Origin: G965237725 sp965237725
GTDB lineage: Bacteria > Pseudomonadota > Gammaproteobacteria > Arenicellales > Poriferihabitantaceae
Reading direction: 5' to 3'
Assembly: GCA_965237725.1 (NCBI GenBank)
Contig: OZ250151.1
Location: forward strand, 992,001 to 1,056,000
DNA: 64,000 nt
The position numbers and the translations under genes are program-made. Under the pieces are notes generated by a model that worked only from the letters and a program-made list of their open reading frames with translations, searched no databases and had not been told where the DNA came from. This document shows positions 36,339 to 46,402 of the stretch, in pieces. Within the stretch, counting starts at the first letter, position 1; the number at the start of each line of letters is the position of its first letter.

Positions 36339-37883
36339 TTAAAGACAAGTCACAGTTTCTCTAAATCTAAGCTTGTTATCATAAAATTCCCTGGCTAATT
36401 CGATTCCACAGGGGTGTACACCAACAATACCGTGGGCAATATCATCAAAAACCTGGTAATCCGATTGGCTAAAGTGCTGCATCTGCGCATCTAAATCTTC
36501 TACCGGCAACACCGGATCCAGGGCACCGTGGAGAAATAACGTCGGAATATCCGTTTTCACCGGTTGATTTTCAATTTCTTCCGCCACCTGACCACCCCAT
36601 TGCTGGCATTGGGTTCGGGAATAATCCAGCCCATCCGCAACCATGTCTTTAATTTCAATGGGCAACGAAATTGTATTCGCAATGGCCTGGTCAAAATCAA
36701 CAAATGGTGCTTCCTCAAAACAAAAGTGTGCTATGGCAGAACCGTCCGCATACTCCCGATCAACAATATAAGATAGCCAGTCGTAGAGCGGTTCTCTGAA
36801 CTCTCCTGGAAATCCATTTTCCAGGCTTTGGAGTATGGCCGGTAACTTTTCATAGAAACTGGCGTCATACAGCGCATAGTAATAAGCCTGAGAAAATCGG
36901 TTGCCGGTTAATAATATTTCGATTCGGCCATCGCGATAAGGATGATTAATGTCATATGAAATTGGCCTGGCATTCAATTGATTTACCAGATCCCAGAATC
37001 TTTTGCGTACATCACCTCCAGATTTACTGCACGTGCTTTCGTTTTCACAATACTCAAACAAACGCTCCAGGGTTTGAAGGTAGGCTTGAGCCGATCGTTC
37101 CGCATATCTGATTTCCGGAAATGTTGCGGCATCCAGTATCATGGACTCAACGCCATGGGGAAATTCCCGGGCAATGGTTTGCGCATAACGGCTACCGTAA
37201 GATACGCCATATAAATTCCATTGCTCAATGTTCAGTGTTTTGCGGAGCTGTTCTACGTCCCTTGCGACATTGGCACTGTTGTATTGGGCTAAATCAAACC
37301 CTTCTTTTTGCAATCGCGAACGGCAAGCATTGTACGCCTCCAACGCGTTGTGGTTTTCTTCAATATTGGTTAGCTGTTTGGCTAATTCAACTTCAATCAT
37401 ATCCACAAATTCATAACATTCCAAAGCCGGCTCCGACTGACCCACACCACGGGGATCAATGATATAAAGATCCCGATCGCTGTCCACGGACATACCCTGA
37501 TACAGTTCCCACAAACTGGTTACATCGATGCCTGGCCAAAACCCAATGGGATTGCCCGGCCCGCCACCGCCTAGATGGATGACTGGGGACTTAGTGGATT
37601 GGTCGAGTCCAGCACTGATTTTAACCACGGAAAAGGCAATCCATTTTCCTTCCATCATTTCATAGTCCTGAGGAACATGCATCAAATAACAATGAGTCTG
37701 GGGTTTTTTTCTGGACAACTTAAACCAGCAGTCTACGGGCTCCAATGTAAGGTTGCGCTGACCTGGCGTCTCAGCAGAAAATTGATTCTCAACACTGGGC
37801 GGCGAATTTCTATCGCATGCCGATATCAATATCGCCAAAGCAATAACTGAAAATTTGATAAGTGGTAGTTTTATGGATAACAC
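36339..37883 (-). CDS. Lipoprotein alpha/beta hydrolase, tripeptidyl-aminopeptidase-like
   Basis: 514 residues. The signal ends in lipobox LISAC (Cys23). The fold is alpha/beta hydrolase: oxyanion region IHLGGGGPGNP, DPRGVGQSEP, the nucleophile elbow GVSYGSRYA and a late DDIAHGIVG histidine. It resembles secreted proline-specific and tripeptidyl aminopeptidases, cutting short peptides at the cell surface. It starts four bases after the MFS gene, which suggests uptake of its products or export of a related molecule. Confidence 0.85.
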   Translation of the reverse strand: MLSIKLPLIKFSVIALAILISACDRNSPPSVENQFSAETPGQRNLTLEPVDCWFKLSRKKPQTHCYLMHVPQDYEMMEGKWIAFSVVKISAGLDQSTKSPVIHLGGGGPGNPIGFWPGIDVTSLWELYQGMSVDSDRDLYIIDPRGVGQSEPALECYEFVDMIEVELAKQLTNIEENHNALEAYNACRSRLQKEGFDLAQYNSANVARDVEQLRKTLNIEQWNLYGVSYGSRYAQTIAREFPHGVESMILDAATFPEIRYAERSAQAYLQTLERLFEYCENESTCSKSGGDVRKRFWDLVNQLNARPISYDINHPYRDGRIEILLTGNRFSQAYYYALYDASFYEKLPAILQSLENGFPGEFREPLYDWLSYIVDREYADGSAIAHFCFEEAPFVDFDQAIANTISLPIEIKDMVADGLDYSRTQCQQWGGQVAEEIENQPVKTDIPTLFLHGALDPVLPVEDLDAQMQHFSQSDYQVFDDIAHGIVGVHPCGIELAREFYDNKLRFRETVTCL

Positions 37884-37887
37884 TGGA

Positions 37888-39126
37888 TCAGGACCGGACA
37901 GTTAATCTGTATGCATAATACGCCAATGCAGAAGTAACAAACATGTAAATCGCACTGGCCATGGCCAGTATATCCATGCTAGTTCCTCGGTCGATAAACC
38001 AGCCGATAATAAATGGCGAAACCGCAGTACAAAAAACCATAACCGATGCGCCCAGGGATTTGATCGAACCCAGATGTTTATTGCCATACATTTCTGACCA
38101 GAATGGTGCGGTAACCGTAGATTGATATCCAACGGTTACGCCGGTCAAAACCAAAAAAGCACCACCCCAGAATATCTCCGTCGACGATGACAGAATCACC
38201 AGCCCGATACCCATGGGTAATCCCACCAGGGGCACCATTCGAATTGCACCGTAGCGATCCACCAAAACCCCGGTCACCAGTTTTGTAACCACCGATACCA
38301 CAGCATAGAGGGCAAACAATGATGCCCAGATGGTTAATGACCAGTTTTTTGATTCCACCAGATGTACCTGATGGAATATGAAACCAGTAAACATTAATTG
38401 CTGGGACATCAGTCCTGGGGCAAATAAATAAAACCGTTTGTCGCGGATCACTTCGGCCCGGGTCCATTGTCGTCGGGAATCCATGGATTTATTTTCTCCA
38501 TTGGACTCTGATTCTATGGTGGCGATTGTTTCCAGATAATTTTCATGACGTCGGGAATGGTTACGTAGTAAAAGAATGATCGCCGGGACCATAACCAGGA
38601 CAACCACTACTCCAATAACCTGCCAGCTAATGCGCCAGCCAATCAGTAATAACATGGCGACCACAATGCTGGGCATCACCGCTTCGGATACCGCATAGCC
38701 CATACCCGCCAGGGCTGATGACTTGCCCTTGTTCTGATCAAGATATCGAATCACCGCCGTGGAGCTGGTGATACACATTAAGCCCTGACCCAGATGTCGG
38801 ATCAGAAACATGCTAATCAGCAGACTCAATACGCCAGTACTGATTGACATAAATCCACAACCTGCTGCCAGACCCAGAACCAATGCGATGGAAAACTTTT
38901 TCAGATCAATTTTATCTACCAACGCGCCACTCCAGATCATAACCATAGCGCTTAACAACGTTGCCAAAGAATAGATGCCTGCGAAATCACCATCGCTTAA
39001 AGCCAGCTCCCCACGTATTTGTCCGCTAAAAAGCGATATCAGATAGGTTTGACCGGGGGATGACCAGAAGGTCATTAAAAAACCAAACAGCAATAGACGC
39101 CATTCGTTACGAATCAGGTTAATCAC
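37888..39126 (-). CDS. MFS transporter
   Basis: 412 residues with about twelve transmembrane helices. It shows the MFS pattern (WSGALVDKIDLKKFSIAL loop 2-3, then RHLGQGLMCITSSTAV in TM4-5) like the oxalate/formate-antiporter or monocarboxylate-porter branch. The lipoprotein hydrolase gene follows after four bases, so both are co-transcribed. Substrate unknown. Confidence 0.87.
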   Translation of the reverse strand: MINLIRNEWRLLLFGFLMTFWSSPGQTYLISLFSGQIRGELALSDGDFAGIYSLATLLSAMVMIWSGALVDKIDLKKFSIALVLGLAAGCGFMSISTGVLSLLISMFLIRHLGQGLMCITSSTAVIRYLDQNKGKSSALAGMGYAVSEAVMPSIVVAMLLLIGWRISWQVIGVVVVLVMVPAIILLLRNHSRRHENYLETIATIESESNGENKSMDSRRQWTRAEVIRDKRFYLFAPGLMSQQLMFTGFIFHQVHLVESKNWSLTIWASLFALYAVVSVVTKLVTGVLVDRYGAIRMVPLVGLPMGIGLVILSSSTEIFWGGAFLVLTGVTVGYQSTVTAPFWSEMYGNKHLGSIKSLGASVMVFCTAVSPFIIGWFIDRGTSMDILAMASAIYMFVTSALAYYAYRLTVRS

Positions 39127-39192
39127 AAAAGATTCAAATTATATTTATTAACAACGTTGCATTGTCCCATAGAGCTGAGTAACAATTGCGAA

Positions 39193-39978
39193 ATGAAAAA
39201 CAGCACATCAATAAAGAAACGTCTTTTAAGTGGCGAACAACTAAATGCTTGCTGGATTAGCATGTTCAGCCCAATAGCATCAGAAATCGTTGCAATTAGT
39301 GGCTACGATACCGTAATAATTGACCTCGAACATTCTCCAGGTTCTTTTATTGATGCGATATCATCGATGCAAGCAGTGAGCAATTATGACTGCCCAGCTA
39401 TGATCAGAGCAAGCTCCAGCGGTCTGGTAGATATAAAAAGAGCTTTGGACATCGGTCCCGAGGGCATAATGATTCCCGATGTTAGAAATGTTGAACACAC
39501 CAAACAAGTTGTTGAAGCCTGTCGTTATGGACCAGCAGGAAATCGCGGGGCGGCACCAGGAATAATTCGAGCAACCAAGTATGGAGAAAATCTCGAAGGT
39601 TATCTGGAATTCATGGAGCAGGATTTTTTGCTGATGGTACAAATTGAGAGCAAAGAGGCGGTTAACGACATAGAAAATATTGTGCGGGTTGACGGCATCG
39701 ACATGGTATTTATCGGCCCTGCGGATTTATCCGCATCACTAGGTGATTTACATAATTTTGATTCTGCCGAATTTAATCAGGCATTTGATCATATCGTCGA
39801 GGCAAGTCTGGGCACGGGCAAATTGCTCGGCACGATTCCAATTCCGGGGCGTGACGCACAACATCTATATCAAACAGGGCATCATTTAGTGGTATCCGGA
39901 ACGGATACCATGTTGTTACAAAAAGCGGCTAAAGAAGATGTCGCGGCTATGAAAAAAGCAACATCCAGGGATCAATAG
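39193..39978 (+). CDS. HpcH/HpaI aldolase family protein
   Basis: 261 residues from the ATG at 39193; a TTG at 39157 extends the frame but adds no recognisable sequence. Family motifs are IIDLEHSPG, MIPDVRNVEHTKQVVEA, MVQIESKEAVNDIENI and FIGPADLSASLG, which carry the catalytic Asp/Glu metal ligands. These class II pyruvate-type aldolases split or form hydroxy-oxo acids. It is divergent from the MFS gene with a 66-base gap. Confidence 0.87.
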   Translation: MKNSTSIKKRLLSGEQLNACWISMFSPIASEIVAISGYDTVIIDLEHSPGSFIDAISSMQAVSNYDCPAMIRASSSGLVDIKRALDIGPEGIMIPDVRNVEHTKQVVEACRYGPAGNRGAAPGIIRATKYGENLEGYLEFMEQDFLLMVQIESKEAVNDIENIVRVDGIDMVFIGPADLSASLGDLHNFDSAEFNQAFDHIVEASLGTGKLLGTIPIPGRDAQHLYQTGHHLVVSGTDTMLLQKAAKEDVAAMKKATSRDQ

Positions 39979-39983
39979 TTTTA

Positions 39984-40391
39984 CTATATCGCGTTGCGTA
40001 GAACTTCCAGCGCGTAAACCAAAAATGCAGCAAATGACAGAGTGAAAGCCACGGTCCTGGAATTAAAATACGAGAACCCGCTGATATGTAGCACGGCATG
40101 AATCACTCTGATATAGAAATAAGCCGATGCACAAAATACAGTCACCCCGGTATGCACATCAGCGAGATGGGCGATCAGCACCACCGCAGAAAATTGGCCA
40201 AAATTCTCTACTGCATTGAGTTGAGCCCGATTGGCCCGATTGATCCAATCCGGGAGATCTGATGTAGGCGCTACCTTGTAGTCCTGGGGTGTGAGCAATC
40301 CGCGACTGGTAACATAGCCAATTACAACGGGTATCCAAAGCACCCCGGTCAAGATAGCGGTTAACAATAGGTAAAATAGTTCAGAAGTCAT
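39984..40391 (-). CDS. MAPEG-family membrane protein
   Basis: 135 residues from the ATG at 40391, preceded by AGAGGG. Four hydrophobic segments and the motif ANRAQLNAVENFGQFSAVVLIAH identify the MAPEG fold. Eukaryotic members act on eicosanoids and glutathione; bacterial ones are mostly uncharacterised inner-membrane proteins. It converges with the aldolase gene five bases away. Confidence 0.85.
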   Translation of the reverse strand: MTSELFYLLLTAILTGVLWIPVVIGYVTSRGLLTPQDYKVAPTSDLPDWINRANRAQLNAVENFGQFSAVVLIAHLADVHTGVTVFCASAYFYIRVIHAVLHISGFSYFNSRTVAFTLSFAAFLVYALEVLRNAI

Positions 40392-40526
40392 ACCACGCCC
40401 TCTTTCAAGTGGAGAAATTTGATTAACCAGCGAACAGGTTATCACTAATTTCTGCAAATTTCATCCGTAGAAATCCAATGATTTTGTCTTAGGCATCCTG
40501 ATGGGTGCAACTCCCTTCCCTGTCCT

Positions 40527-40555
40527 TTCGAAGTGACAGGCCTTGTCACTTCGAA
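40527..40555 (-). terminator. Perfect 12-bp inverted repeat after EF-G
   Basis: TTCGAAGTGACA (40527-40538) pairs fully with 40544-40555 around a 5-base loop. It begins 16 bases past the EF-G stop, so it is placed as a terminator or mRNA 3' end. No T-run follows on the minus strand. Confidence 0.5.
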
Positions 40556-40570
40556 TTCGAACATGCCACT

Positions 40571-42655
40571 TTACTTCTTGGCGTTTCTCTCCTGAACTTC
40601 TTTTATGACTTCTTCTGCGACGTTTTTCGGGCAAGGATTGTAGTGAGAAAACTCCATGGAAAACTGGCCACGGCCTGAAGTCATGGTGCGTAAGTCACCA
40701 ATGTATCCGAACATATCCGCCAGGGGTACGTCACCTTTAATGCGCACACCGGTTGGACCCGCATCCTGGGATTTAATCATGCCCCGGCGACGATTCAGAT
40801 CACCAATGACATCGCCCACATGCTGTTCTGGCGTGAACACATCCACCCTCATAATCGGCTCGAGCAATTGTGGTCCAGCCTTGACCATGGATTGACGATA
40901 GGCTGCTCTCGCAGCCAGTTCAAATGCAACCGCTGACGAATCTACTGCGTGGAATGCCCCATCCATCAGGATCACAGTAACGTCGATGCAGGGATAACCA
41001 GCCAGAACACCTTCTTCCATACAGCCACCAAATCCTTTGTCTACAGCAGGCCAGAATTCCCGGGGAACGTTACCACCGGTAACCTTGGATTCAAACTGAT
41101 AACCCGAGCCGGTTTCACCAGGCTCGATGACGTAATCAATTCGCCCGAACTGCCCTGAGCCACCGGTTTGTTTTTTGTGGGTATAGGTATCTTCAATCCG
41201 CTGGGTGATTGTTTCGCGGTAGGCCACCTGGGGTTTGCCCACTTCAACATCAACGCCATGGGTACGACGCAGCAGATCAACTTTGATATCAAGGTGCAAT
41301 TCACCCATACCCTGGAGAATGGTTTCACCACTATCTATATCGGTGGATACATGGAATGATGGATCTTCTGAAACCATTTTTCCGATTGCAATACCCATTT
41401 TCTCAGAAGCACTCTTGTCTTTGGGTGAAACTGACATGGATATAACCGGATCAGGAAATACCATAGGTTCGAGGGTCGCAGGATTATCCGGATCACACAG
41501 AGTGTGCCCGGTTTTAACATTTTTCATTCCCAACACCGCAACAATATCTCCGGCCTGGGCCGAATCCCGCTCTTCACGGGAATCCGCATGCATTTCTACA
41601 ATACGACCGATGCGTTCGGTTTTACCCGTTGCCGTATTCAACACGTTTGATCCTTTACTTAATTTTCCGGTATACACCCGCAGAAAAGTCAAAGCGCCAA
41701 AGCGGTCATCCATAATCTTGAACGCGAGGGCGCGCATTGGCTTGCTCGGATCCACAATGGCAAATTCGCCGGTGGGGTTGCCTTCTAAATCCGTCTCCGG
41801 CTGAGGCTTAACTTCCATAGGGTTGGGAAGATAATCCACAACAGCATTGAGAATTAACTGGATACCTTTATTTTTAAAAGCTGAACCGCAGTAGGTCGGG
41901 AAAAAGTCCAGCGCGATGGTGCCTTTACGAATACAGGCCTTGATCGTATCAATATCAGGCTGCTCACCATCGAGGTATTTCTCCATGGCCTCATCATCGT
42001 GCTCAAGGGCCATCTCGACCAGCTCTTCGCGATAAGTCTCAATCGCGTCTGCCATATCTTCAGGCGCATCTTCGATATGATAGTTTTCCGGATCCCCAGA
42101 ACCATCCCATATCCAGGCCTTGCGGCTTAATATATCAACAACGCCAGTGAAATCATCTTCTTCACCAATTGGCAAAGTCATCACCAGAGGCTTGGCGCCC
42201 AATACATCTTTAATTTGATCCACTACGCGGTAAAAATCCGCACCCAAACGGTCCAGCTTGTTGACGAAAATTATTCGTGCAACTTCTGAATCATTGGCAT
42301 AACGCCAGTTGGTTTCAGACTGGGGTTCAACTCCACCCGAGCCACAAAATACACCGACACCGCCGTCGAGCACTTTCAGTGAACGATATACCTCGATGGT
42401 GAAATCCACGTGACCCGGGGTATCGATAATATTCAATCGATGGTCCGCCCAAAATGCGCTGGTTGCTGCAGACTGAATAGTGATTCCACGCTCACGTTCC
42501 TGATCCATGAAGTCGGTGGTTGTATCACCATCGTGAACTTCACCGATTTTGTGAATTTTTCCTGTCAAACTCAGAATTCTTTCGGTGGTTGTGGTTTTAC
42601 CCGCATCAACGTGGGCGAAGATGCCAATATTTCTATAATTCGATAATTCTGTCAT
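40571..42655 (-). CDS. fusA: Elongation factor G, free-standing copy
   Basis: 694 residues, full length. GTPase motifs are intact: AHVDAGKTTTTERI, DTPGHVDFTIEV and VNKLDRLGADFYR, followed by EF-G domains II to V through FGYIGDLRTMTSGRGQFSMEF. It drives tRNA-mRNA translocation or ribosome recycling. The usual rpsL-rpsG-tuf neighbours are absent, so this may be a second EF-G of the type found beside the str-operon copy in many gammaproteobacteria. The symbol is therefore tentative. Confidence 0.9.
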   Translation of the reverse strand: MTELSNYRNIGIFAHVDAGKTTTTERILSLTGKIHKIGEVHDGDTTTDFMDQERERGITIQSAATSAFWADHRLNIIDTPGHVDFTIEVYRSLKVLDGGVGVFCGSGGVEPQSETNWRYANDSEVARIIFVNKLDRLGADFYRVVDQIKDVLGAKPLVMTLPIGEEDDFTGVVDILSRKAWIWDGSGDPENYHIEDAPEDMADAIETYREELVEMALEHDDEAMEKYLDGEQPDIDTIKACIRKGTIALDFFPTYCGSAFKNKGIQLILNAVVDYLPNPMEVKPQPETDLEGNPTGEFAIVDPSKPMRALAFKIMDDRFGALTFLRVYTGKLSKGSNVLNTATGKTERIGRIVEMHADSREERDSAQAGDIVAVLGMKNVKTGHTLCDPDNPATLEPMVFPDPVISMSVSPKDKSASEKMGIAIGKMVSEDPSFHVSTDIDSGETILQGMGELHLDIKVDLLRRTHGVDVEVGKPQVAYRETITQRIEDTYTHKKQTGGSGQFGRIDYVIEPGETGSGYQFESKVTGGNVPREFWPAVDKGFGGCMEEGVLAGYPCIDVTVILMDGAFHAVDSSAVAFELAARAAYRQSMVKAGPQLLEPIMRVDVFTPEQHVGDVIGDLNRRRGMIKSQDAGPTGVRIKGDVPLADMFGYIGDLRTMTSGRGQFSMEFSHYNPCPKNVAEEVIKEVQERNAKK

Positions 42656-42787
42656 GGTTCTTTACCAGTTTGGATTGCGCAGTTTTTGCGTAATAGTCTG
42701 CCTCGTCTCGGCAGCAATTTTTAAGCGGGCGCGATGATACAACAAATGCGCGGGTAAATCAGGGAATTTGTGGAGAAATTTCGGGGA

Positions 42788-43588
42788 TTATTTCGATTTA
42801 TGGCGTTTCTCGATCTCCTGCCATGCGATTCGGATTTCATGGGTTTTTTCATTGGCCAGTTTAATCATTTCTTCCGGCAATCCCTTGGCGACCAGCTTGT
42901 CAGGGTGATGCTGGCTTAACAGTCGACGATAAGCTTTTTTAATTTCATTAACCGGCGTATTGGGCGAAACCCCCAGCACCTTATAAGGGTCTTTTTCGCT
43001 GGAACGGGTCGATGGTCGGGCGTTGCCACCACCCCGCACCATTTCGATGATCATTTGAAGATCTGCCGCCCTAAACCCCAGGGTGGCGGCGATTTCACTG
43101 AGAATAACGTTTTCCTCAGGGTCGAGTCGGCCGTCTGCAAATGCAGCCTGTACTTGAATCTCGAGGAACATCTGTAGCAGAGTGGAACGGCGATTACATT
43201 GTCGCCGGAACTGAATCAATACGCCGTTGATATCGAAATCGGCATCTTTACCTCGATTAAACAGATCAATAGCGGTTTTTTTCTGAGCCTCATCCAGTTG
43301 CATATGGCTCATGAGCTGTTTTGCCAGGGCAATTTCGTCTGCAGTAACCTTGCCATCAGCCTTGGAAATATGCCCCATGACTGAGAATGTTGCAGTAAAG
43401 AACGCCGCCTGGGTCTGTTCCTGGCCTCCTGGGAAATAGCCGGACTGGCCATAGGCCTCATTATGCGACTGAGCCTGGGAAAAACCCTCATCCAGCTTGT
43501 GGCCCAATGATGCGCCCAATAGCGCGCCGATAGGCCCACCGAGCATGAACCCAAATGTCCCGCCCATCACTTTTCCCCACCATGCCAT
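42788..43588 (-). CDS. djlA: Membrane-anchored J-domain co-chaperone DjlA
   Basis: 266 residues. A short glycine-rich N-terminal anchor (about 5-27) precedes a TerB-like helical domain (FSVMGHISKADGKVTADEIALAKQLM) and a C-terminal J domain with YKVLGVSPNTPVNEIKKAYR and the HPD tripeptide in SQHHPDK. DjlA is an inner-membrane DnaK partner with the J domain in the cytoplasm. It is 57 bases from the BolA gene in the same direction. Confidence 0.93.
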   Translation of the reverse strand: MAWWGKVMGGTFGFMLGGPIGALLGASLGHKLDEGFSQAQSHNEAYGQSGYFPGGQEQTQAAFFTATFSVMGHISKADGKVTADEIALAKQLMSHMQLDEAQKKTAIDLFNRGKDADFDINGVLIQFRRQCNRRSTLLQMFLEIQVQAAFADGRLDPEENVILSEIAATLGFRAADLQMIIEMVRGGGNARPSTRSSEKDPYKVLGVSPNTPVNEIKKAYRRLLSQHHPDKLVAKGLPEEMIKLANEKTHEIRIAWQEIEKRHKSK

Positions 43589-43645
43589 AATTATTCTTAG
43601 CTAGTTTGAGTTAAATCAGGAAATGGGAATAGCGCACGACAATTT

Positions 43646-43963
43646 TCAAGGCGATTTTTTTGAACCACCGAGACAATCCGGTGAGTCCGGAACCCGCCCA
43701 CCTTTTTCAAACCATTCGTCTGGGGTCATGGTATGCAGCGCAAGGGCATGGATTTCACCAACCAGTTCATCAGCCAGAATTTCATTCACCATACGATGTC
43801 GCGCCACCAGCATTTTTCCTTCGAAGGCGCAGGAAACAATGGTCACATTAAAATGTGACTCCGAACCTTCGGGAACGCTATGCATAAAACTCTCGTTTAC
43901 CACATTGAGATGATCTGGCGAAAAACACTGGAGCTTGGATTGAATGGTTGATTCTACTGACAT
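43646..43963 (-). CDS. BolA family protein
   Basis: 105 residues. The BolA core is clear: VNESFMHSVPEGSESHFNVTIVS, then FEGKMLVARHRMVNEILADEL and IHALALHTMTPDEW, with the invariant histidine in the RHRMVN helix. BolA proteins pair with monothiol glutaredoxins to handle iron-sulfur clusters and can act as regulators. It is upstream of djlA and probably co-transcribed. Confidence 0.92.
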   Translation of the reverse strand: MSVESTIQSKLQCFSPDHLNVVNESFMHSVPEGSESHFNVTIVSCAFEGKMLVARHRMVNEILADELVGEIHALALHTMTPDEWFEKGGRVPDSPDCLGGSKKSP

Positions 43964-44097
43964 GAAAGTTTCAATTAAATGTGAGTTGTGATTTTACAAT
44001 GAATTTCCCGGGATAACCGAATTTTACGGATTTGTCACAGCATTAGTCAGCGAGATCAACAGAAGGTTCTTGTTTACCCCAAGCCACTACGACTAAA

Positions 44098-45057
44098 TCA
44101 TTTTTCCGCCAATCCAAGTATTTTATCCCGGATGTCCGACTCCCGCGCAATTTTTGTCTCCCGATGCATGGAATAGACACCGCTGGCCAGGATAATAACA
44201 ATCCCAATTAAGGTCACTGAATCCGGGGTTTCTCCCCAGATGACATAACCTAATACGCCGCCAAAAATTATGGCAAGGTATTTGAATGGTGCAATGATGC
44301 CAACCTCACAATGTCGGAAACTCAAAGTCAGACCGTATTGGGCGCAACCACCGAGTAAACCAATGCAAATCAGCAGGAATAAGTCTTTTAGACCTGGCAC
44401 CTTCCAGCCAAAAATCAAACACGCCAGGGTTGATACCACAGCACCGCTCAGGGTGAAATAGAATGTGATACAAACCGCCTGATCTGTAGAGCTGAGCTTG
44501 CGAACAATATTGGTTGTGATACCCACAAAAACCGCAGCCGCAAGCATAAACAATCCGCCCTGATGTAGAACGCCTCCCCCCGGGCGCATAATTATCATGA
44601 TCCCAATCAAGCCGATTATCACCGCAAGCCACCGGCGTATCCCCACTCGCTCCTTTAGGATGGGAACGGACAAAGCCATAGCCATGAGGGGTGCGGTATA
44701 AAATACCGAGGCGGCATCGGCCAGGGGCATAACGGTAAATCCATAAAACGCGCTGGACATGGCCAGTATTCCAACCAATGATCTGATACCGTGGAGCACA
44801 GGCCGTTGGGTTTTAAGTATTGAAAATCCCCCTGCACGATGGAGGAAAATTAATACCGGAATAAATGCGACGGTACAGCGGAAAAACATAATTTGCTGTA
44901 TCGGATAATCTGCACCCACCCATTTAACTGTTGCATCCATGGTGCTGAACAACAAGATACTGGTAAGCGCCGCAGAAATGCCCATGAAAAGATTTCGCTG
45001 GTGCCCACCACCTCGTTCGTGCGTTGGATTGTTAACATTTGCCTGGGCACTATTCAT
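44098..45057 (-). CDS. EamA/DMT-family transporter
   Basis: 319 residues with ten transmembrane helices in two EamA halves (SILLFSTMDATVKWVGADYPI and MLAAAVFVGITTNIVRKL). It is likely an inner-membrane metabolite exporter. It is divergent from the aminotransferase gene with 157 bases between. It differs clearly from the two other EamA proteins in the window. Confidence 0.87.
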   Translation of the reverse strand: MNSAQANVNNPTHERGGGHQRNLFMGISAALTSILLFSTMDATVKWVGADYPIQQIMFFRCTVAFIPVLIFLHRAGGFSILKTQRPVLHGIRSLVGILAMSSAFYGFTVMPLADAASVFYTAPLMAMALSVPILKERVGIRRWLAVIIGLIGIMIIMRPGGGVLHQGGLFMLAAAVFVGITTNIVRKLSSTDQAVCITFYFTLSGAVVSTLACLIFGWKVPGLKDLFLLICIGLLGGCAQYGLTLSFRHCEVGIIAPFKYLAIIFGGVLGYVIWGETPDSVTLIGIVIILASGVYSMHRETKIARESDIRDKILGLAEK

Positions 45058-45214
45058 GGCCCTATAGTAGTGGAAGCGTCTGAAAAATATTCAAAATTTC
45101 TTAATAATTTAACTGATATCAACGGCCCTGTTGACATTCAATCATGGATTGCTTACAACCCACTCATCCATTACACATTTCTTAATTAGCGTCTATTTTT
45201 TGGAACTTTGAAAA

Positions 45215-46402
45215 ATGTTTGAACAATTTGAGCCCACCCCCCAGGACCCGATTATTAAACTGATCGGAATGTTTCGAGATGACCCTCGACCAGACAAAAT
45301 AGATGTCGGGGTTGGTGTTTTCAGAGACGCCAATGGCGAAACCCCAATTATGGATTGTGTCAGGGAAGCGGAACAAAATCTCCACGATACCCAAACTACA
45401 AAAGCTTATGTTGGCCTGGCCGGAGACGAGGTATTCAACAGTCAGATTACCAAACTGGTATTCGGAGACTCGGATCATATGGACCGTATTCGTGGTGTCC
45501 AGACCCCAGGGGGTTGCGGCGCATTGCGTATGCTATCAGACATGTTATATCGTATTGCTAGCGATAGAACATTTTGGGTCAGCGATCCCACCTGGGGCAA
45601 TCACTATCCGATATTTCAGCAAAGCGGATTTAAGGTTGATGCCTATCCCTACCTCAACAGGGAAACCAAAACCGTGGATGTTGATGCACTCATGGGCAAG
45701 TTAGCTACCCTGGGGAAAAAAGATATCGTGGTCTTACATGGCTGCTGTCATAACCCAAGTGGTGCAGAGCTTCGACCCCAGGATTGGGACGAGATTGCAG
45801 CCCTTGCTGCCAAAAACGGATTTTTACCTTATGTTGATCTCGCTTATCAGGGTTTCGGCGACTCTCTGGAAGATGATGCATACGGAACCCGAGCACTGGC
45901 CAATGCCGTGGAATCCATGGTGGTTGCCAGTTCGTGCTCAAAAAACTTTGGTCTTTATCGCGATCGGGTTGGCTGCGCTATGTTAATGGGCCGTTCTCCA
46001 GCGATCGCGGATATTGCCCGGGGGCATATTTTAAGCACCGCCCGCAGCTCTTACTCTATGCCACCGGATCATGGTGGTGCTATGGTGGCCCAAATTCTGA
46101 GTGACCCATCTCTGCGTCAGTCCTGGGAAACTGAACTGACATCGATGCGGGAGCGCATGCTGGGAATCAGAAAAAAACTGAGCACCATGCTGCGGGAAAA
46201 ATCGGGGTCAGATCAATGGGATTTTATTGCTGACCACCGCGGCATGTTTTCGTTGCTGGTTCTGGATGATCAACAGGTGGATAGCCTGAGAAACGATCAC
46301 GGGGTTTATGCCGTAGCTGGTGGCCGGGTCAACATTGCGGGAATCAAGGATGATGCTCAACTAGGGCAATTCGCTGACGCCCTGGTGGCAGTGACCAGTT
46401 AA
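45215..46402 (+). CDS. Aromatic/aspartate aminotransferase
   Basis: 395 residues, the size of class I aminotransferases such as AspC/TyrB. Landmarks are the N-terminal DPIIKLIGMFRDDPRPDKIDVGVGV, KAYVGLAGDEVF, LHGCCHNPSGAEL and the PLP-lysine site VVASSCSKNFGLYRDRVG. It exchanges amino groups between aspartate or aromatic amino acids and 2-oxoglutarate. Its stop shares a TTAA with the stop of the convergent racemase-like gene. Confidence 0.92.
   Translation: MFEQFEPTPQDPIIKLIGMFRDDPRPDKIDVGVGVFRDANGETPIMDCVREAEQNLHDTQTTKAYVGLAGDEVFNSQITKLVFGDSDHMDRIRGVQTPGGCGALRMLSDMLYRIASDRTFWVSDPTWGNHYPIFQQSGFKVDAYPYLNRETKTVDVDALMGKLATLGKKDIVVLHGCCHNPSGAELRPQDWDEIAALAAKNGFLPYVDLAYQGFGDSLEDDAYGTRALANAVESMVVASSCSKNFGLYRDRVGCAMLMGRSPAIADIARGHILSTARSSYSMPPDHGGAMVAQILSDPSLRQSWETELTSMRERMLGIRKKLSTMLREKSGSDQWDFIADHRGMFSLLVLDDQQVDSLRNDHGVYAVAGGRVNIAGIKDDAQLGQFADALVAVTS

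Noticed and set aside
41235..41804. 189-residue frame opposite the EF-G gene
   Set aside because: Antisense shadow of a highly conserved gene with no motif or ribosome site.
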